A stretch of 64,000 bases of DNA from Gymnopilus junonius (GCA_015501075.1 JADNYJ010000018.1:62001-126000), one strand, 5' to 3'; positions 12,058 through 24,125 are shown, counted from the stretch's first letter. The notes: generated from the sequence alone by a model not told the origin. Made by a program: numbers and translations.

Positions 12058-12652
12058 CTGAACCAAGAGAGTGACTGTCAGTGTCACGGAGCGCGTACAA
12101 GTTTGTTTGGCAAATTCACTACTAAGGATCCGCCAGCCTGCGGGGGCACAGCTCGCTGCGCACAGAAATTAGGTAGACACGAATTTTGGAGTGGCACACG
12201 CGTGATAGTCCGAGTTGACACCCGGGGGAGGAGGGGTGTTTTTATATATAGTACTCTTGAATTTTACGTCTTGCAGGGAAGGAAAGAGAGTTACGTATAC
12301 CGTATACGGACTAGGTATGTTCCTTATATATATATTATATTATATAATACGGTTACATTTGTATTTATTTGTCCTGGGCAAGTGTTCTCGCTACATGCTG
12401 TAGTTCGACTTTCACACTCAAATTTCGTTATAATCGCCCATTTATCGACGGGGAACCTTTTCTGAGAGCCATATTCTAGGTTTGCCACTCACTCTAGACC
12501 TCTCCTCGACGGATCACTTGCGTACATTAGTTCAGCTCAAATTCAGCAAACATTCGGTCACTTTACAATCTGGATCCCGTTACCTACCTACTTTCCACTC
12601 TGAGAACCCCACGTATCGCGGCCGTGGCCTGTATCCAAGGACTTGACCGAAC
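12058..12652. promoter_or_regulatory. Divergent promoter region of CDC23 and ALG14
   Basis: 595 bases between two divergently transcribed genes. It includes an AT-rich patch around 12326-12350 (TATATATATTATATTATAT). No convincing ORF or RNA gene. Promoters of both neighbours are inferred here from position only. Confidence 0.5.
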
Positions 12653-13543
12653 ATGCCCTTATCTGCTATTGTATTGGTCATTTTTCTCGTCACTTTCCGC
12701 CTATACCTCATCCGTCCAAGCCCAAAACAGAAGCAAAATCGGAATGTCGCCTCTGCCTCTACCTGTAGCGTGGCTGTTTTTCTAGGATCAGGTACTACTG
12801 CGTTTTTTTGCCTTATACCTATGTTATTGATTTTTGAAAATGTTTAGGGGGTCACACTAGCGAAGCATTGGCTCTTGTATCATCTTTGGATTCACAGCGT
12901 TACAATCGTAGGACCTATATTGTAACATCTGGCGACACCTTGAGTGCTCAGAAGGCTTTGGAATTCGAAACAAAATTGCCTGGACCTCCTACATCAAAAG
13001 TTTGTCATCACATCTACACGCCTTTCGTGCTCGCGAAAGTAATATCTTTCTTGGTTTCAGTGCAGTATAATCTCAATTCCCCGAGCAAGACATGTACATC
13101 AGCCGCTCATCACGACACCTTTTTCCTCACTTCTTTCTCTTCTTACTTGCATTTACTATTTTGTATTTCGTCCATTGATTTACTTTCGGCCCCAAAGTTT
13201 GCCGACGTGTTAATCTTAAATGGTCCCGGGACATGCTTTTTACTCTGTGGTTGCCGTTTACATCAACAAAGTCAGTTTTCATTCCATTCGTCGGATATGC
13301 AAATCTCAGCAGTTTGTTAGTTCTTCGGGCTGCAAGCGCCCTCCATAATCTACGTAGAGACTTTTGCTCGAGTAAGGTCTCTTTCTCTTTCCGGAAAACT
13401 TGTTCGCCCATTCGCCGATCGGTAAGTCGCATTGCCTGAATTTGTTAACTACCGAAAATTTATTTAGTCAAAGATTCGTGACCCAATGGCCGAGGACTGT
13501 AATAGCTCAGGATGAGTCACGGTCAGACGGTTGGCTTGTCTAA
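12653..13543 (+). CDS. ALG14: UDP-GlcNAc transferase subunit Alg14, frame broken twice
   Basis: ER membrane anchor of the Alg13/Alg14 transferase that adds the second GlcNAc to dolichol-PP-GlcNAc. The N-terminus is one membrane helix (SAIVLVIFLVTFRLYLI), then SVAVFLGSGGHTSEALALVSSL (split by an intron after the GSG), IVTSGDTLSAQKALEFE, and IPRARHVHQPLITTPFSSLLS. The core motif FADVLILNGPGTC follows, then VAVYINK, a further intron, and FFGLQAPSIIYVETFARVRSLSLSGKLV. The final exon reads DRFVTQWPRTVIAQDESRSDGWLV. NGPGTC sits in a different frame from the blocks on both sides: the frame moves near 13194 (an AAA run) and moves back near 13237 (a TTTTT run). The divergent partner is CDC23. It could be a real lesion, but both flanking blocks are well conserved. 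Confidence 0.88.
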
Positions 13544-13626
13544 TCTTCCACACAAACTAGCAAATAATTGCAGAATGACACATAAAGAATGGAATCAAAG
13601 TCACAGAGTGTTTGTTGCCATACAGG

Positions 13627-14566
13627 CTATGTCAATTTCTCAGAATTACTTCCTTGTCCAACGATCTTCACCCGTGCTTCCGCCCCGCCTTGGGCTTGCG
13701 CTCCTTCCTCTACTCCCTCGCGTTTGCTAGGTTCCCAGCCTCCACCACCACCTTCATTTTTGGGAGGGTTGAGTCTCCGTTCCAATCTCTGACCAGCACG
13801 CAACGAAGACAGTAGATCTTTGGAAGGAAGACGGAGATGCATAAAATTACAAAAACCCCCTCGATTGCATTCACCGTTCTCGTTTTGACGGCAGCACGCT
13901 TCTCGAAAATCGGTGACAGGGGATAATTCCGCATATAGAGGTCGACCTTGAAAATATAGACCACGTATGAGTCGATTTGCCGGGAAGGCGGCGTCATGTA
14001 ACACTTACCTGCATACCACCTTTCGTTACAGCTATCAACGGCAGCCTGCGCCTCCGTTTCCCACTCGTATCTTGCATACACATTTCCTATTAAGTGATCA
14101 CCCACGTTGTCGCATACCTGATATGAAGGGCATGAGCAATGTACAGAGTCAAAATTCAGGATATATACTTACGTGAAGCTCTAGAAGGTGACCAAACTTG
14201 GCCAATTCGCAATAGAGATCCTCGTAAACAGCATCGAACCCTTCTTGAAGTTCCTTTTCAGTGAGTTTGCAAACGGGATCGTGGGCAGGGTTGTGGTAAA
14301 CGTTCGGTAAAAGGATGGTCTGGGAAAACGGGGGTCTGATATGTTTTCTCGAGCAACGATCGCCATGTCTGCAAGCGCCAATCTAAATTCATGAAAGAAA
14401 GACGAGTAAGATAAGGACGACAGCTCGCTAAAATTACTCGACCTTGTAATAGAATGAGCAATTGACTCGGTCTTGTTCAGTTCCGAAGATATTAGCCTAC
14501 CAAAAAGAAGAATTCAATGACAAAGACGAAAATATGTTGAAATGCACGTACTAGATGTGATGCCAT
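13627..14566 (-). CDS. U2AF1: U2 snRNP auxiliary factor small subunit (U2AF35)
   Basis: Recognises the AG of the 3' splice site. Exon 1 (14552-14566) codes MASHL; the next gives ANIFGTEQDRVNCSFYYK, then IGACRHGDRCSRKH, making zinc finger 1 (C-x8-C-x5-C-x3-H). The UHM follows (QTILLPNVYHNPAHDPVCKLTEKE..., then GDHLIGNVYARYEWETEAQAAVDSC and NERWYAGRPLYAELSPV). Zinc finger 2 is CCRQNENGECNRGGFCNFMH. The exons join in frame. The C-terminus after RLPSKDLL is only ~55 residues, Gly/Glu-rich, with no SR or RS repeats, unlike the metazoan protein. This is among the best-conserved genes in the window. Confidence 0.96.
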
Positions 14567-15013
14567 TTGGGCAAAAGAGTAGAGGTTCCAAGATTAAGGC
14601 TCTGGTTCAAGAACCGTCGAGTCGTTGAACTTGTAAGCTTAAGAGCCTGCTGACCAATCATAGTTTCAACCCAGCTGCGGCAAATGCCAGTACAACATGT
14701 GACTCAGTCAGTCGAGACTTTGATTCGGGGGCTTGGCAATATAAAGAACGTTTAAATCCGAATAAAACATTTCGAGTGCGGATTCAGCTGCGAAGAACCG
14801 TTGTAAATAAAAAGACCCTTTATATTTCAGGATCCTCGCAGCGGAATCAGAATTTCAAAGGTTTTATTCAAATTTAAAGATCCCTTACATAGGTGAGCAC
14901 CCACTCGAAATCTCTTACGGTCAACTGACGCAATCCAGTTTGAGCCCGATGTACAAAGTGAGATATAGGACTAGGATGCAATTGGTGTCAACGAAGTAGA
15001 AACTACATGATAA
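14567..15013. other. Intergenic region upstream of U2AF1
   Basis: About 450 bases between the U2AF1 start and the stop of the carrier-like gene, which has the same orientation. The U2AF1 promoter is expected here. No ORF or RNA feature recognised. Confidence 0.5.
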
Positions 15014-16225
15014 TCAGGCAAATACACTACCCAGGCCCCCTAATAAAGTGACCCACCAAGCACGATAGAGTGTCAATAGACCCTCTTCGTCGATGATTCT
15101 TTTGGCGCAGTCAACGAGGCCAAGGTAAGGGTCACCCTCGTTCCTAAGCCTTCGACGGAACACAATTAGTATTAATGCATTAGCATGCAAACGGTCAGCT
15201 CACCCAATGACATCTTCGGTGCCAGAGTATTCGGCGTTCTCTTCTGCGTCACCTTCAACCTCCTGAGAAACAGAATTATACTCAGACAATGCATGGTTTC
15301 GCTGGATGGCAAGCCTTGTCGCGATGACTTCGAGTGGCGTAAGAGCAAGGACCGACAAGCAAAGGATCACCAAGTAGATAACCAGCCTGACCACTGAGAT
15401 GTCCCCTGTTTTGAGACCTGGTTCCGACAATCCAGGTAGTAACAAACGGCGGAGCGGGCCCAAAAACAAAACGACAGTGCATATGTGAAGTGTTTCTGCT
15501 GCCATGAGACCGGGTGTCAAATATAAGATCCACGGCCGGCCACGCTCAGTTGGAGTAAGAAGGACCCGGAGACTGCGCAATAAATTGAAATAGGATAGCT
15601 TATGGGGGGTTGTTATGGCTCTAATCGAGTCATGAGTAACGATAACTTAGGAATCAAGGAGAATGGATACCTATATGTCAGGATCGAAGTCGGTAATGAT
15701 ATGACCAACATAGCAAGGCTGTAGAACAGAGTTCCCTGGGACAGAATGAGCTCAAGCCTCGATCGTGTTGGTATTCCATACCCAAATACCAGTCTCAGGT
15801 GCTCTATATTTCCCGTGACGCGGTTGGTCTGTGTCGACGGCGAGGACAATAATAATACTGACAATCAACGTGCTGACGGCGGTGGGCACTACGGAATATT
15901 AACGAGATATCGAAGATGCACAGAAGCCACATACTTAGTCCTTTATAAAGACCTGACCAACCCTGATGAACAGGATAAGAAATCAGTGGGTGCACTGGGG
16001 TATAACTTTGGAACATGCCTCCAATCGAAACACGCGGATGAGCATTCCAAAATATGACTTCACCACAGGGCCAGTATACGGTGTGGCTCCGCCCTCCGAA
16101 TCCAATTGAAGACCCTTCGGATTGTAGTTAGCTCTGAACCTCACTAGAATTCCTGTCAAAGGAACAAAGATGGCCAAGCTAATGACCATAGCAAGGAGAA
16201 GAACGATAAAACCCGGTGGGCTCAT
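15014..16225 (-). CDS. Mitochondrial-carrier-like membrane protein
   Basis: Starts MSPPGFIVLLLAMVISLAIF, a hydrophobic helix. It then has GPVVKSYFGMLIRVFRLEGW and GLYKGLMPT, the carrier-type GxxGLYKGLxP motif, followed by several hydrophobic segments (VSTLIVSIIIVLAV; LFYSLAMLVISLPTSILTY; VVRLVIYLVILCLSVLALTP). One PxE-type carrier signature is visible, TPLEVIATRLAIQRN. The C-terminus reads DPYLGLVDCAKRIIDEEGLLTLYRAWWVTLLGG, again carrier-like. Only one of the three repeats has a recognisable signature, so this is probably a divergent SLC25-related protein of fungi; substrate unknown. About six introns, joined by frame. Divergent from the FUN30-like gene, 700 bp away. Confidence 0.7.
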
Positions 16226-16924
16226 ATTTGCAATGTGTGGCTAGTGGGTCAATCTTCTGCTAGATGACACAATTTATGTTGCGGTACTTGAAGAACTGCG
16301 GAAGAGACCTGTGCAACAGACCTATGCTGCAATGCCGATTGCCAAGGCTGTGTGATGTCGCACGTGAGTAAGAGAATAATTACAAGTCAATGTCATTCAC
16401 TGGCTAATGACATGGCACACCGAATATTAAAAATCATTTTTAAATTTTGAACTTCAACCTTTTCCCAAATAAACTTCATAATAAATTTCGTTAAATTGGG
16501 TCGTAAGCATTTGCAAATATTCGTAGCATTTGTATAGATATTGGTGAGCAAATATGGGTGTGCCACTACCGGGAATGCTGCCATTGGCCGGTGGATGACT
16601 GTAATTACATAATCACAATGAACTTAAGTACTTGCTCAACAACCATTGATCGCACTTCTGACAGAAATAAATTGTATTTACATTATCTCCTGAGAGACCT
16701 CCATTATGAGATTTGAAAGTGCCCTTGGCAGTGGATGCCCTCAGAGGGACAAAGCAAGTAAGTACTTAAATAATATGTAAAATGCAGCTGTTGTCGGCTG
16801 AGCATTAATTGAGTCTCCGACGACCTGCTTGCTAGTCAAGTTCGGCTTCCTGTTGGTACAATTGTCAGTACCTTCAAATTGCGGTGGCGGTCATTATTCT
16901 TTTACAGGCTATTCTGTTTAATTT
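16226..16924. promoter_or_regulatory. Divergent intergenic region, carrier-like gene / FUN30
   Basis: About 700 bases between divergent start codons, AT-rich around 16420-16520. The only ORFs are short and unlike any family I know. Promoters of both genes are inferred by position. Confidence 0.45.
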
Positions 16925-19900
16925 ATGACTTCGACATCACATTCTGCTGCGGAGAATAAGGTGACCAAGTTTCCAATCCAGTCAGAGTGTGTGGCTCATG
17001 CTGTTTCTTAGAGGCAAGCATTGGAGAGACTGAGAATCAATAAAGGCCTTCAAACAAGTCGACCGCATACGGAATCATCAACCTCGTCAACATCCTCGCA
17101 CACCACAAGCCAGCCGCCTTATCCAGCACCTCCTCCCCAGTCGCGAGATGGTACCGTCCCATCTCGCTATTTCCAGCACACTTCCTCCCCGCTCGGCAAG
17201 ATACTTGTCCCTAATTCAAGTCCTCTGCCTTATGAGAAGGCGCATTCGAGCACATTTAGGCCAAACAATTCCGTTGGCAAACATGCAGTGACGTCCTCCT
17301 CAAATTCTATTTACACGAATGGATCGGGAGTAGAAAGGGCAAACTTCACCTCTGATCCCTTAAGCGCCCCTAGCGGGTTTGTTGTTCACGGTGAACCATC
17401 TCAATCTGTACCGTCATTACGGCGACAGCGGAATGATAATGAATTCCAGAATCACGAAGAAGGTCCTGCTCGTAAAAAAGTGAATCGAGGAACATCCGAA
17501 GATGTATTTGCTATTCCCGAGTCCCCAGACGCTCAATTCGGACAGCGATGGCATATGTCGACTGCCAGTGTGGACACAATATCGATGTCATCTGATGATT
17601 CACTCTCTGATCGTGGCCGGCTTCTCGTAGGCCCCTCACGATCTCGCCTTGCAAAGAACCAATCCAGTCCAAACCCACCTTCTGTCTCTGATCCTCAATT
17701 TGACCCCAAATTTCAAAGCTTTAAGATGACCTATCCAGAGGAGTCACCTCTAAGGGTTCGGGCTGCTTGGAGCCAAGCACGTGGAGAGATGAACAAGGCT
17801 TCAGCATTACTGTCGGATTCCAGTTGGTCACCAGTGACATCGGAAAGAGAGACCTTAGGTCGCGTTAGAGAAATAGAGGAAGCTTCCAAAGCCCAACGGG
17901 CTGCAGTCAAGGAGAAAGGCAAACAGTCTTTGATATATGCCAATCGTCCAGTCCGTGAAGCTAAATTACATTCCACACCTCCTCCGGCGAAGTCGCCCAT
18001 TGACCTTACATTACCCAACCTTGAAAGTCCCAAGTCGCCTCTGACGCCAGCTATAAAGAAGCCCCAACGGAAGCGAGCCAAAAAGTTGGTTCTTCACTCT
18101 GATTCGGAATCTGCGTCTAGTGGAACCGATGACCGGCAAAAACAAGAATTGCCACAGACCGCCTACGAGAATCGCGCTTTGGAATATTTCAATTCCTCCA
18201 ATCCTGAAGCGTTGCAGGAGTTGACTGGTACTTTTATTCTCTCCTTCTATTCTGACCACAAAGTAAAGTAATTTATCATTCAGGATGCACGCTCGAGCAG
18301 GCTCAAACAATAATTGGTATTCGTCCATTTGGATCACCCCAAGATGTTCGAAGTAAACTTGGACAAGGAAAGAGGAAAGCAGCCAATGGTCTCACCCCGC
18401 GGATGTTCGAAGACGCAATCGAAATTCTGAAAGAGTATGGTTCCGTTGATAATATCCTAGGCGATTGCGAACAAATCGCAGCTACTCTTGACGCTGCGAT
18501 CTCCTCATGGACGAAAAGTGGGAATGCTGGTAATCAGGAAAATCTGGAAGAAGGCACTTTAAACCTGCTGTCACTAGAGCCCTTGAAGAGTCGAAAGGCT
18601 TCAAATTACCTAACTAGTCAGCCTAAGTCGCTGCCTGATACCGTTTCCCTGAAAGAATATCAACTGCTTGGAATTAACTGGTTAAATCTGCTGTACCGCA
18701 GTAATTTAAGCTGCATTCTTGCCGATGAAATGGGTACGTGAAAGTGAATGTGTGAAGTTTATTCCTTGCTGATGACCATTCAGGACTAGGGAAGACTATT
18801 CAAGTCATCAGTTTTCTGGCTCATCTCAAAGAACAAGGTAAGAAGGGACCTCATCTTATCGTGGTACCGTAAGCGTTGGATAGTATTCTTGTCATACAAG
18901 ACCTTGAACTTATCTGGATTATAGGTCCTCTACATTGGAAAATTGGTGTCGCGAATTCGTGAAATTTGCTCCATCTATCGCAGTCCAAACATATTACGCC
19001 GAAAAGAACGAGCGGTCGTATTTACGTGAAACTCTTCTGAACAATCAGAGATGTAGGAGTAAAACATCAGAAGGTTGGGAGGTCTTGATTACTACCTACA
19101 ACCTGGCACAAGGGGACGAGCGCGATCGAAAATTTTTTCGCAAGATTCAATGGGATGTAGGTCAACTCTTCATAATGCAGATCGTTATGTTTTAATTTCT
19201 TCAAGTGCTGCATTTATGACGAAGGACATGTCTTAAAGAATTTCCAATCTCAAAGATATCAGTCGCTCCTGAAATTTGGCTCGAAATGGAGACTTTTGTT
19301 AACAGGCACTCCCTTGCAGAATAATTTGCAGGAACTCGTCGTATGTGACTATCTTTGCAAATTTTCCACTGAATTAATGATTAGTAGTCTTTGCTGAACT
19401 TCATTCTACCGGAGCAATTTGCCGGCTCAATAGATTCACTCCGTACCATATTCAAAGTCAAGGGTGATAGTAAAGTCACATTGCTTTCGCAAGAACGTAT
19501 TTCACGGGCCAAAAAAATGATGACTCCTTTTGTATTGCGTCGACGAAAGGATCAAGTATGTTGTTTGATCAACCTTCTCCTATTTGTAACCTGACGCATC
19601 CTTAACAAAGGTTCTAAATGATTTGCCCAAGAAAACGGAGCGCATCGAATGGTGTGACATGACAGATTTACAACGGACGATCTATCGGGATACGCTCCAA
19701 CGCTCTAGAAAAACAATAAATGAAGCCATCGTTGAAGCGTCTGAGATTGCGTCAATGATGCCCTCAAAAAAGGCGCGGACAGCGACTCGCCCAAAAGACA
19801 AACTATATGCGGAGAATAGTTCCAACGTGTTGATGGATCTTCGCAAGGCTGCCTTGCATCCTATGCTCTTTCGTACAAGGTTCACGGATGAGATTCTGAG

Positions 19901-20833
19901 CGCTATCGCAAAACAGCTGTTAAAGGAGCCTGATTTCAAGAAACGGGGTGCAATTTTCGATCTTGTCAAGGAGGATATGTCGGTTATGACCGACTCCGAG
20001 CTTCAGGTTTTTTGTGCATCATATAAAGTTCGTTTTTATGTAATGCAGGCTTTCCTTGGACTAATTCGGTGGCAGTCGACTCGCAAATACCTTCAAGACG
20101 AAGCCTGTTACATAGATGCTGGAAAGATTCAAGTTCTCCTCAGACTCCTCTCACATTATGAGAAGAAGGGACGAAAAATTTTAATCTTTTCTCAGGTTTG
20201 TTTCCTCGAACCGTTGGTGCCAAGAACAGTTAATTGACTAACCGCCATTGTAGTTTACGCAAATATTGGACATTCTTCAAGCTGTGCTGAAGAATCATGC
20301 AATTAAGTTTCTAATACTTACTGGGAGCACACCAGTCGACGTCCGACAGAGCTTAGTTGATGAATTTACTGAGGATGAATCCATTCCCGTTTTCCTCTTA
20401 TCCACTAAAGCTGGAGGTCAGTTTGATCTAATCGAAAGAGAACATCTTTATCTGAAATTTATAGGCATGGGCATAAATTTGACCGCTGCCTCAGTTGTTG
20501 TAATGTATGTTCTGCTTTGTTCTGTTACTCTGTTCTGTTTATTAACGTCTTCAAAGGTTTGATCAGGATTTTAACCCACATAACGATCGGCAAGCGCAGG
20601 ACCGAGCTTACCGAATAGGTCAGAAGAGAGACGTCGAAGTCATTAAATTGATTTCGAAGGGCACCATAGAAGAGGATATGCTTCGTCTTGGAGAAACGAA
20701 ATTGGCCCTGGACGAGGCTGTTGCCGGAGACAATGGCAAGAAGGAGGATGAGACATCAGAGCGTGCTATGAAGACATCCTTATTGAATGCCCTCAGGCAG
20801 CAACTCGAGAGTGAACAGGCCGCCGGAGGCTAA
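16925..20833 (+). CDS. FUN30: SNF2 chromatin remodeller, FUN30/SMARCAD1 type
   Basis: ATP-dependent nucleosome remodeller of the Fun30/Fft3/SMARCAD1 group, linked to heterochromatin and DNA-end resection. I place the start at ATG 16925: a 36-nt exon ([12 protein letters not shown]), intron 16961-17011, then [12 protein letters not shown]; the long frame that follows has no early ATG. Residues ~1-400 are Ser/Pro-rich and disordered. A CUE-like helix lies at [19 protein letters not shown]. The SNF2 domain follows: [25 protein letters not shown] (motif I), then ITTYN, DEGH in motif II (typical of this subfamily), [10 protein letters not shown], and [10 protein letters not shown]. The helicase C lobe has [30 protein letters not shown] and [14 protein letters not shown]. 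Ten or so introns; all joined in frame where checked. Confidence 0.94.
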
Positions 20834-20903
20834 CGAGGTTTTCATTGGACTGTATTTAACGACTGTTTTGAATAATGGCTCTCAATTACTAGCCGGCGAA
20901 TTC

Positions 20904-21655
20904 TCATGCGAACACTGAGAGGCCTCTGATTAACCTATCTACGCTAGCCCTGAAATATTCATTGTCTATGCCTTGCTCCCGCGAGTCCATTTTTACTAGA
21001 GGATTCCGTACAACGTATTCTAGGAAAGGACCTACATATATTTGCCTCAATACGAAGCGTAAAGAATCAGCCTTAGGGTCGCTGAGCATTATGAACTTGT
21101 AGCCGGAAACGGTTTCAAAAAGATGCAGTTTATATGCCGAGGTGCAATAGTTGACGAATTGTTCGTCCCTGAAAAGAAAATAAATGTGAAGTACTGATTT
21201 ATTCAGAAACGCCTACCTTAGGGAAAGCTTCTTAACCATGTTCCGTAGAGAAATAACGACACCATAAACGAGCTTGGCTTCTTCGTCAAATGGTAAACCA
21301 GCGGTCGAGGACCCGGCAAAGGGTTGAGTCTGTGGTGCAGTGGGTAACTGATTTTTACTCTCGCCCACCGCTACTACTACCCCAGTGTTCGACGAAAGCG
21401 TGTGTCGTGGGCTAGCAAAGCCCGAAGTTACTAATCCATCATTATTTGCAGGAGTGATCGGAGAGACGGCTTGAGAAACGGCAGAAAGTATTCCACCTTC
21501 GACTGCAGGTTTGGGTCGTTTCGTTCGGTGCCAGTCTTGATAGTAAACACAGGTACAATGCCTTCCGAGTTCAAAGATGGCATCAATAAAGGGCTAAGCG
21601 TAAATGGTGCTAGAACACACCTGTCGTAGATGTAGAGACTATATATCGTCATCAT
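20904..21655 (-). CDS. BET5: TRAPP complex subunit Bet5/TRAPPC1
   Basis: Core TRAPP subunit with a longin-like fold, a Rab1/Ypt1 exchange-factor component at the ER-Golgi. Exons 21621-21655, 21217-21561 and 20904-21168 give 214 residues. Landmarks: MTIYSLYIYDRHCTCVYYQDWHR at the start, then FDEEAKLVYGVVISLRNMVKKLS, YCTSAYKLHLFETVSGYKF, and GPFLEYVVRNPLVK near the end. Residues ~30-95 are a Ser/Thr/Pro-rich insertion between the first strands and the rest of the domain, so the protein is longer than the ~145-160 residues usual for TRAPPC1. Two adjacent ATG codons exist (21655 and 21652). The 3' end faces the FUN30 gene, 70 bp away. Confidence 0.93.
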
Positions 21656-21873
21656 CAAGGTGTGAAGTTATCTGTTGGAAACGAAACATGTTAAGCCTGC
21701 CAAGCTGCACAGAGTCACGATTGATGTACAATGCCTTTGCACATATTGACATCCTAGGTTATTTATTTATTCAGTCTTAGTTTCTTAATCTTACTGGCAG
21801 TGGTAAACTTGATGGAGCGTTGGGATACCTCGAGTTATGCCTAACATTGCATTCATTTACAGCCGACGCTACT

Positions 21874-23222
21874 TCAGCACTCAAGGGTAGACCTTTTCAT
21901 TCGCGCGATTGGTAGCCGATATATAGGTAGTGAAAAATATTCGCGACTTCGTCCCCAGCGACCACCTTCTTCATCAAAGCTAACATCCACATCGCTCCAC
22001 TCAACGTATAAACCCAAGCTTGAAAGATGAAGTTCAGATATCTGTGTATAAACATCATAGAATAAAGAATCTATAGAAATAGGAATCGGGTTCAGTCAGC
22101 AAGAGAGAAGTGCCTTGCAGGCTCCAGAGTCTTACCTGTTGCACCAAGACCATTGAAGAAACTGAAGCGTGAATCTTCATCCGCAAGGAGATTTGGAATG
22201 CATTCGAAAAATTGCCGAAGATCAGTGTATCTTTCTGAGAAGGTATCGGTGAACACGATATCGAATCCATGAATGCTCAAGTCATTTGGGTTCCTGATAA
22301 ATTCTTGCCACCGTCCTTGTAAAATTTTCACTCTGGGCTTTTCATACCACCCTGTCTTCTTCATAAATTCGAGAACGTTGGGATGAGCTTCTATTATTAC
22401 ATGTTCAATGGGAGGTTCATCAAGGCCTTGAAAAAAGTTATCGATCTTGCAAAATTGGATTTAATGAGAAACGGAAGGAAGAAAACTTCTTGACTCACTA
22501 TTCCTAACCCAAAGCCAACATTCAGCACCTTAAGTCGGGAACTTTTTGGATGTCGTTCGCATAATTTACGAACAGTCTTGAGCATGATGCCTTCTTCCCA
22601 CCCCATCATGACACCCACATCCTCTCCCTCAACTTCCACTAAGCAAATGTTTTGCCCGTGTTTATCAACAGAAATTTCAGAGCTGAGTTTAGGAAAGTAT
22701 CTGAAGATCCTGCAGCTGATGTGTCGTCCATCTGGAGAATAAGAGATGAAGCCGGTTGGGTCTCGAGTAGTCCCAGAAGAAGTTCTATGATAACTTAGCA
22801 ATGTGAAAGTTGGAGGATAATGAGATTCTAGAGGCACCTGAGCGGATTCCAGCGTCACGGATGACCCTGTAGATAGCGCCGTTATTAAAGGACAAGGCAA
22901 CATCCCCTGCCGTGTTTTTCAGGTAGTCAACTACACAACCAAGATTCATCATGATCAGGATGCCAAAACGCATATATAGATATACTACATACGGACCTGC
23001 ATTCCATAAAGCGCCTTTATCGAGGAGTAGTTTTACAAGGGCTTCGTTCTGAATGAAGGCCGCCGCATGCAAAGGTGATAACCCTTCAGCCAAGTTCTGA
23101 TACCAGATCGGCGCTCCAGACTGCAAACAAGCCGAGATTTCGTCTATTGATTTGTTTTGAAGGATGCTCTCAATAAGCTCCTCGCCAAGTTGACTTGCTA
23201 TTTGGTCTATATCTTGGTCCAT
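21874..23222 (-). CDS. RMT2: Arginine N5(delta)-methyltransferase Rmt2, frame broken once
   Basis: SAM-dependent enzyme that methylates the delta nitrogen of arginine, known in yeast for ribosomal protein L12. The N-terminus has an ankyrin-like stretch (GLSPLHAAAFIQNEALVKLLLDKGA, then NTAGDVALSFNNGAIYRVIRDAG). Then come ELLLGLLETQP, the family block GVMMGWEEGIM, and the SAM-binding motif KVLNVGFGLGI. Further on: EHVIIEAHPNVLEFMK, FDIVFTDTFSERY, NGLGATDSLFYDVYTQISELHL, and a C-terminus ending RMKRSTLEC. The frame slips near 22673: SALKF is followed by VDKHGQNICLVEVEGED only if one more T is read in a TTT run. The gene is divergent from the PRKRIP1-like gene with 196 bp between starts. Confidence 0.92.
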
Positions 23223-23418
23223 GTTCAGATGTCGAGAAGCGAAGTCAGATTCTTAGAATGTGTCAGAAATCAGGAATTCAAAAGATTTCGCCTCACGGTC
23301 AATTACATGATGTAAACAGGAACACGCTTTACGTAATAATTCGTATTAGCTGTATTTCAAGTTCAAGCTTGAACCGTCTGATTCTGAGGTCGTATAACCC
23401 AATAGACGAGGATAATCC

Positions 23419-24125
23419 ATGTCCAATTCAATTCCATCAACGTCGACAGGTCCATCCAATCGGCATGTTTTATCTGCAGTGGAGAAGCAACGTTCTCAGT
23501 TGGAGAAACTGCTTAAAGATCCAGCCAAACCGGCCTACATCCCCCCACCGCCCAAGGAAAAAACGATCCGTCCCGCAAGGGAAATGATGAAGAATGTGCA
23601 GGGATCTAGCGCCGGTGCAGGAAGCGGTGAATTCCACGTGTATAAGGCAAGCAGAAGGCGAGAATATGAACGTCTTAAACTCCTGGAAGAGGCATCCCAA
23701 AAGGTAACCATTCATTGTCAAATGGTCGAAATTTTTTACAATCGATACACTTCTAGGAGACCGAGGCCGCAGAGTTCGAGAGAAGAAGGCATGAAACAGA
23801 GGAGGCAGTAAACGCAAAGACCGCAAAGAATCGTGCGAAGAGGCAGAAGAGAAAGGATCGATCAAAAACAAAAGGAAAAGGAGATTCAGAAGCTACGGCA
23901 TTCGCAGCTCCTGGCGAAGATATACCGATCAAGAAAAGGAGGCTAGCTAATGAAGGAGAGGAGTTGGTTTTTAGGAAACCTGGCGAAGAAAGTGATTCTG
24001 AATCCAATGGTTTCGACCCATTTCTATCTTCAGGGCAGAACCCGGAAGACACTTCTTTGATTTCAAAGAACGAAACTAAGGGTACCTTAGAGCCTTCACG
24101 AATAACGATTGTGGAAGACGATTAG
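23419..24125 (+). CDS. PRKRIP1: PRKRIP1-like (DUF1168) spliceosome-associated protein
   Basis: Two exons, 23419-23703 and 23757-24125, give 217 residues. The DUF1168 core is clear: LLKDPAKPAYIPPPPKEK, then SSAGAGSGEFHVYKASRRREYERL, followed by a long basic/acidic helix (FERRRHETEEAVNAKTAKNRAKRQKRK) that in human PRKRIP1 forms an extended coil in the catalytic spliceosome. The C-terminal ~80 residues are acidic, Ser-rich and likely disordered, ending EPSRITIVEDD. The intron has good GTAACC/CTAG ends. The start follows directly from the divergent promoter with RMT2. Confidence 0.9.

Noticed and set aside
12103..12465. 120-codon ORF between CDC23 and ALG14
   Set aside because: Low-complexity, AT-rich translation with no conserved features; lies where two promoters are expected.
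17021..17040. FUN30 start at 17021
   Set aside because: The codon there is TTG, and it follows a good acceptor (17011). A 36-nt first exon from ATG 16925 fits better.
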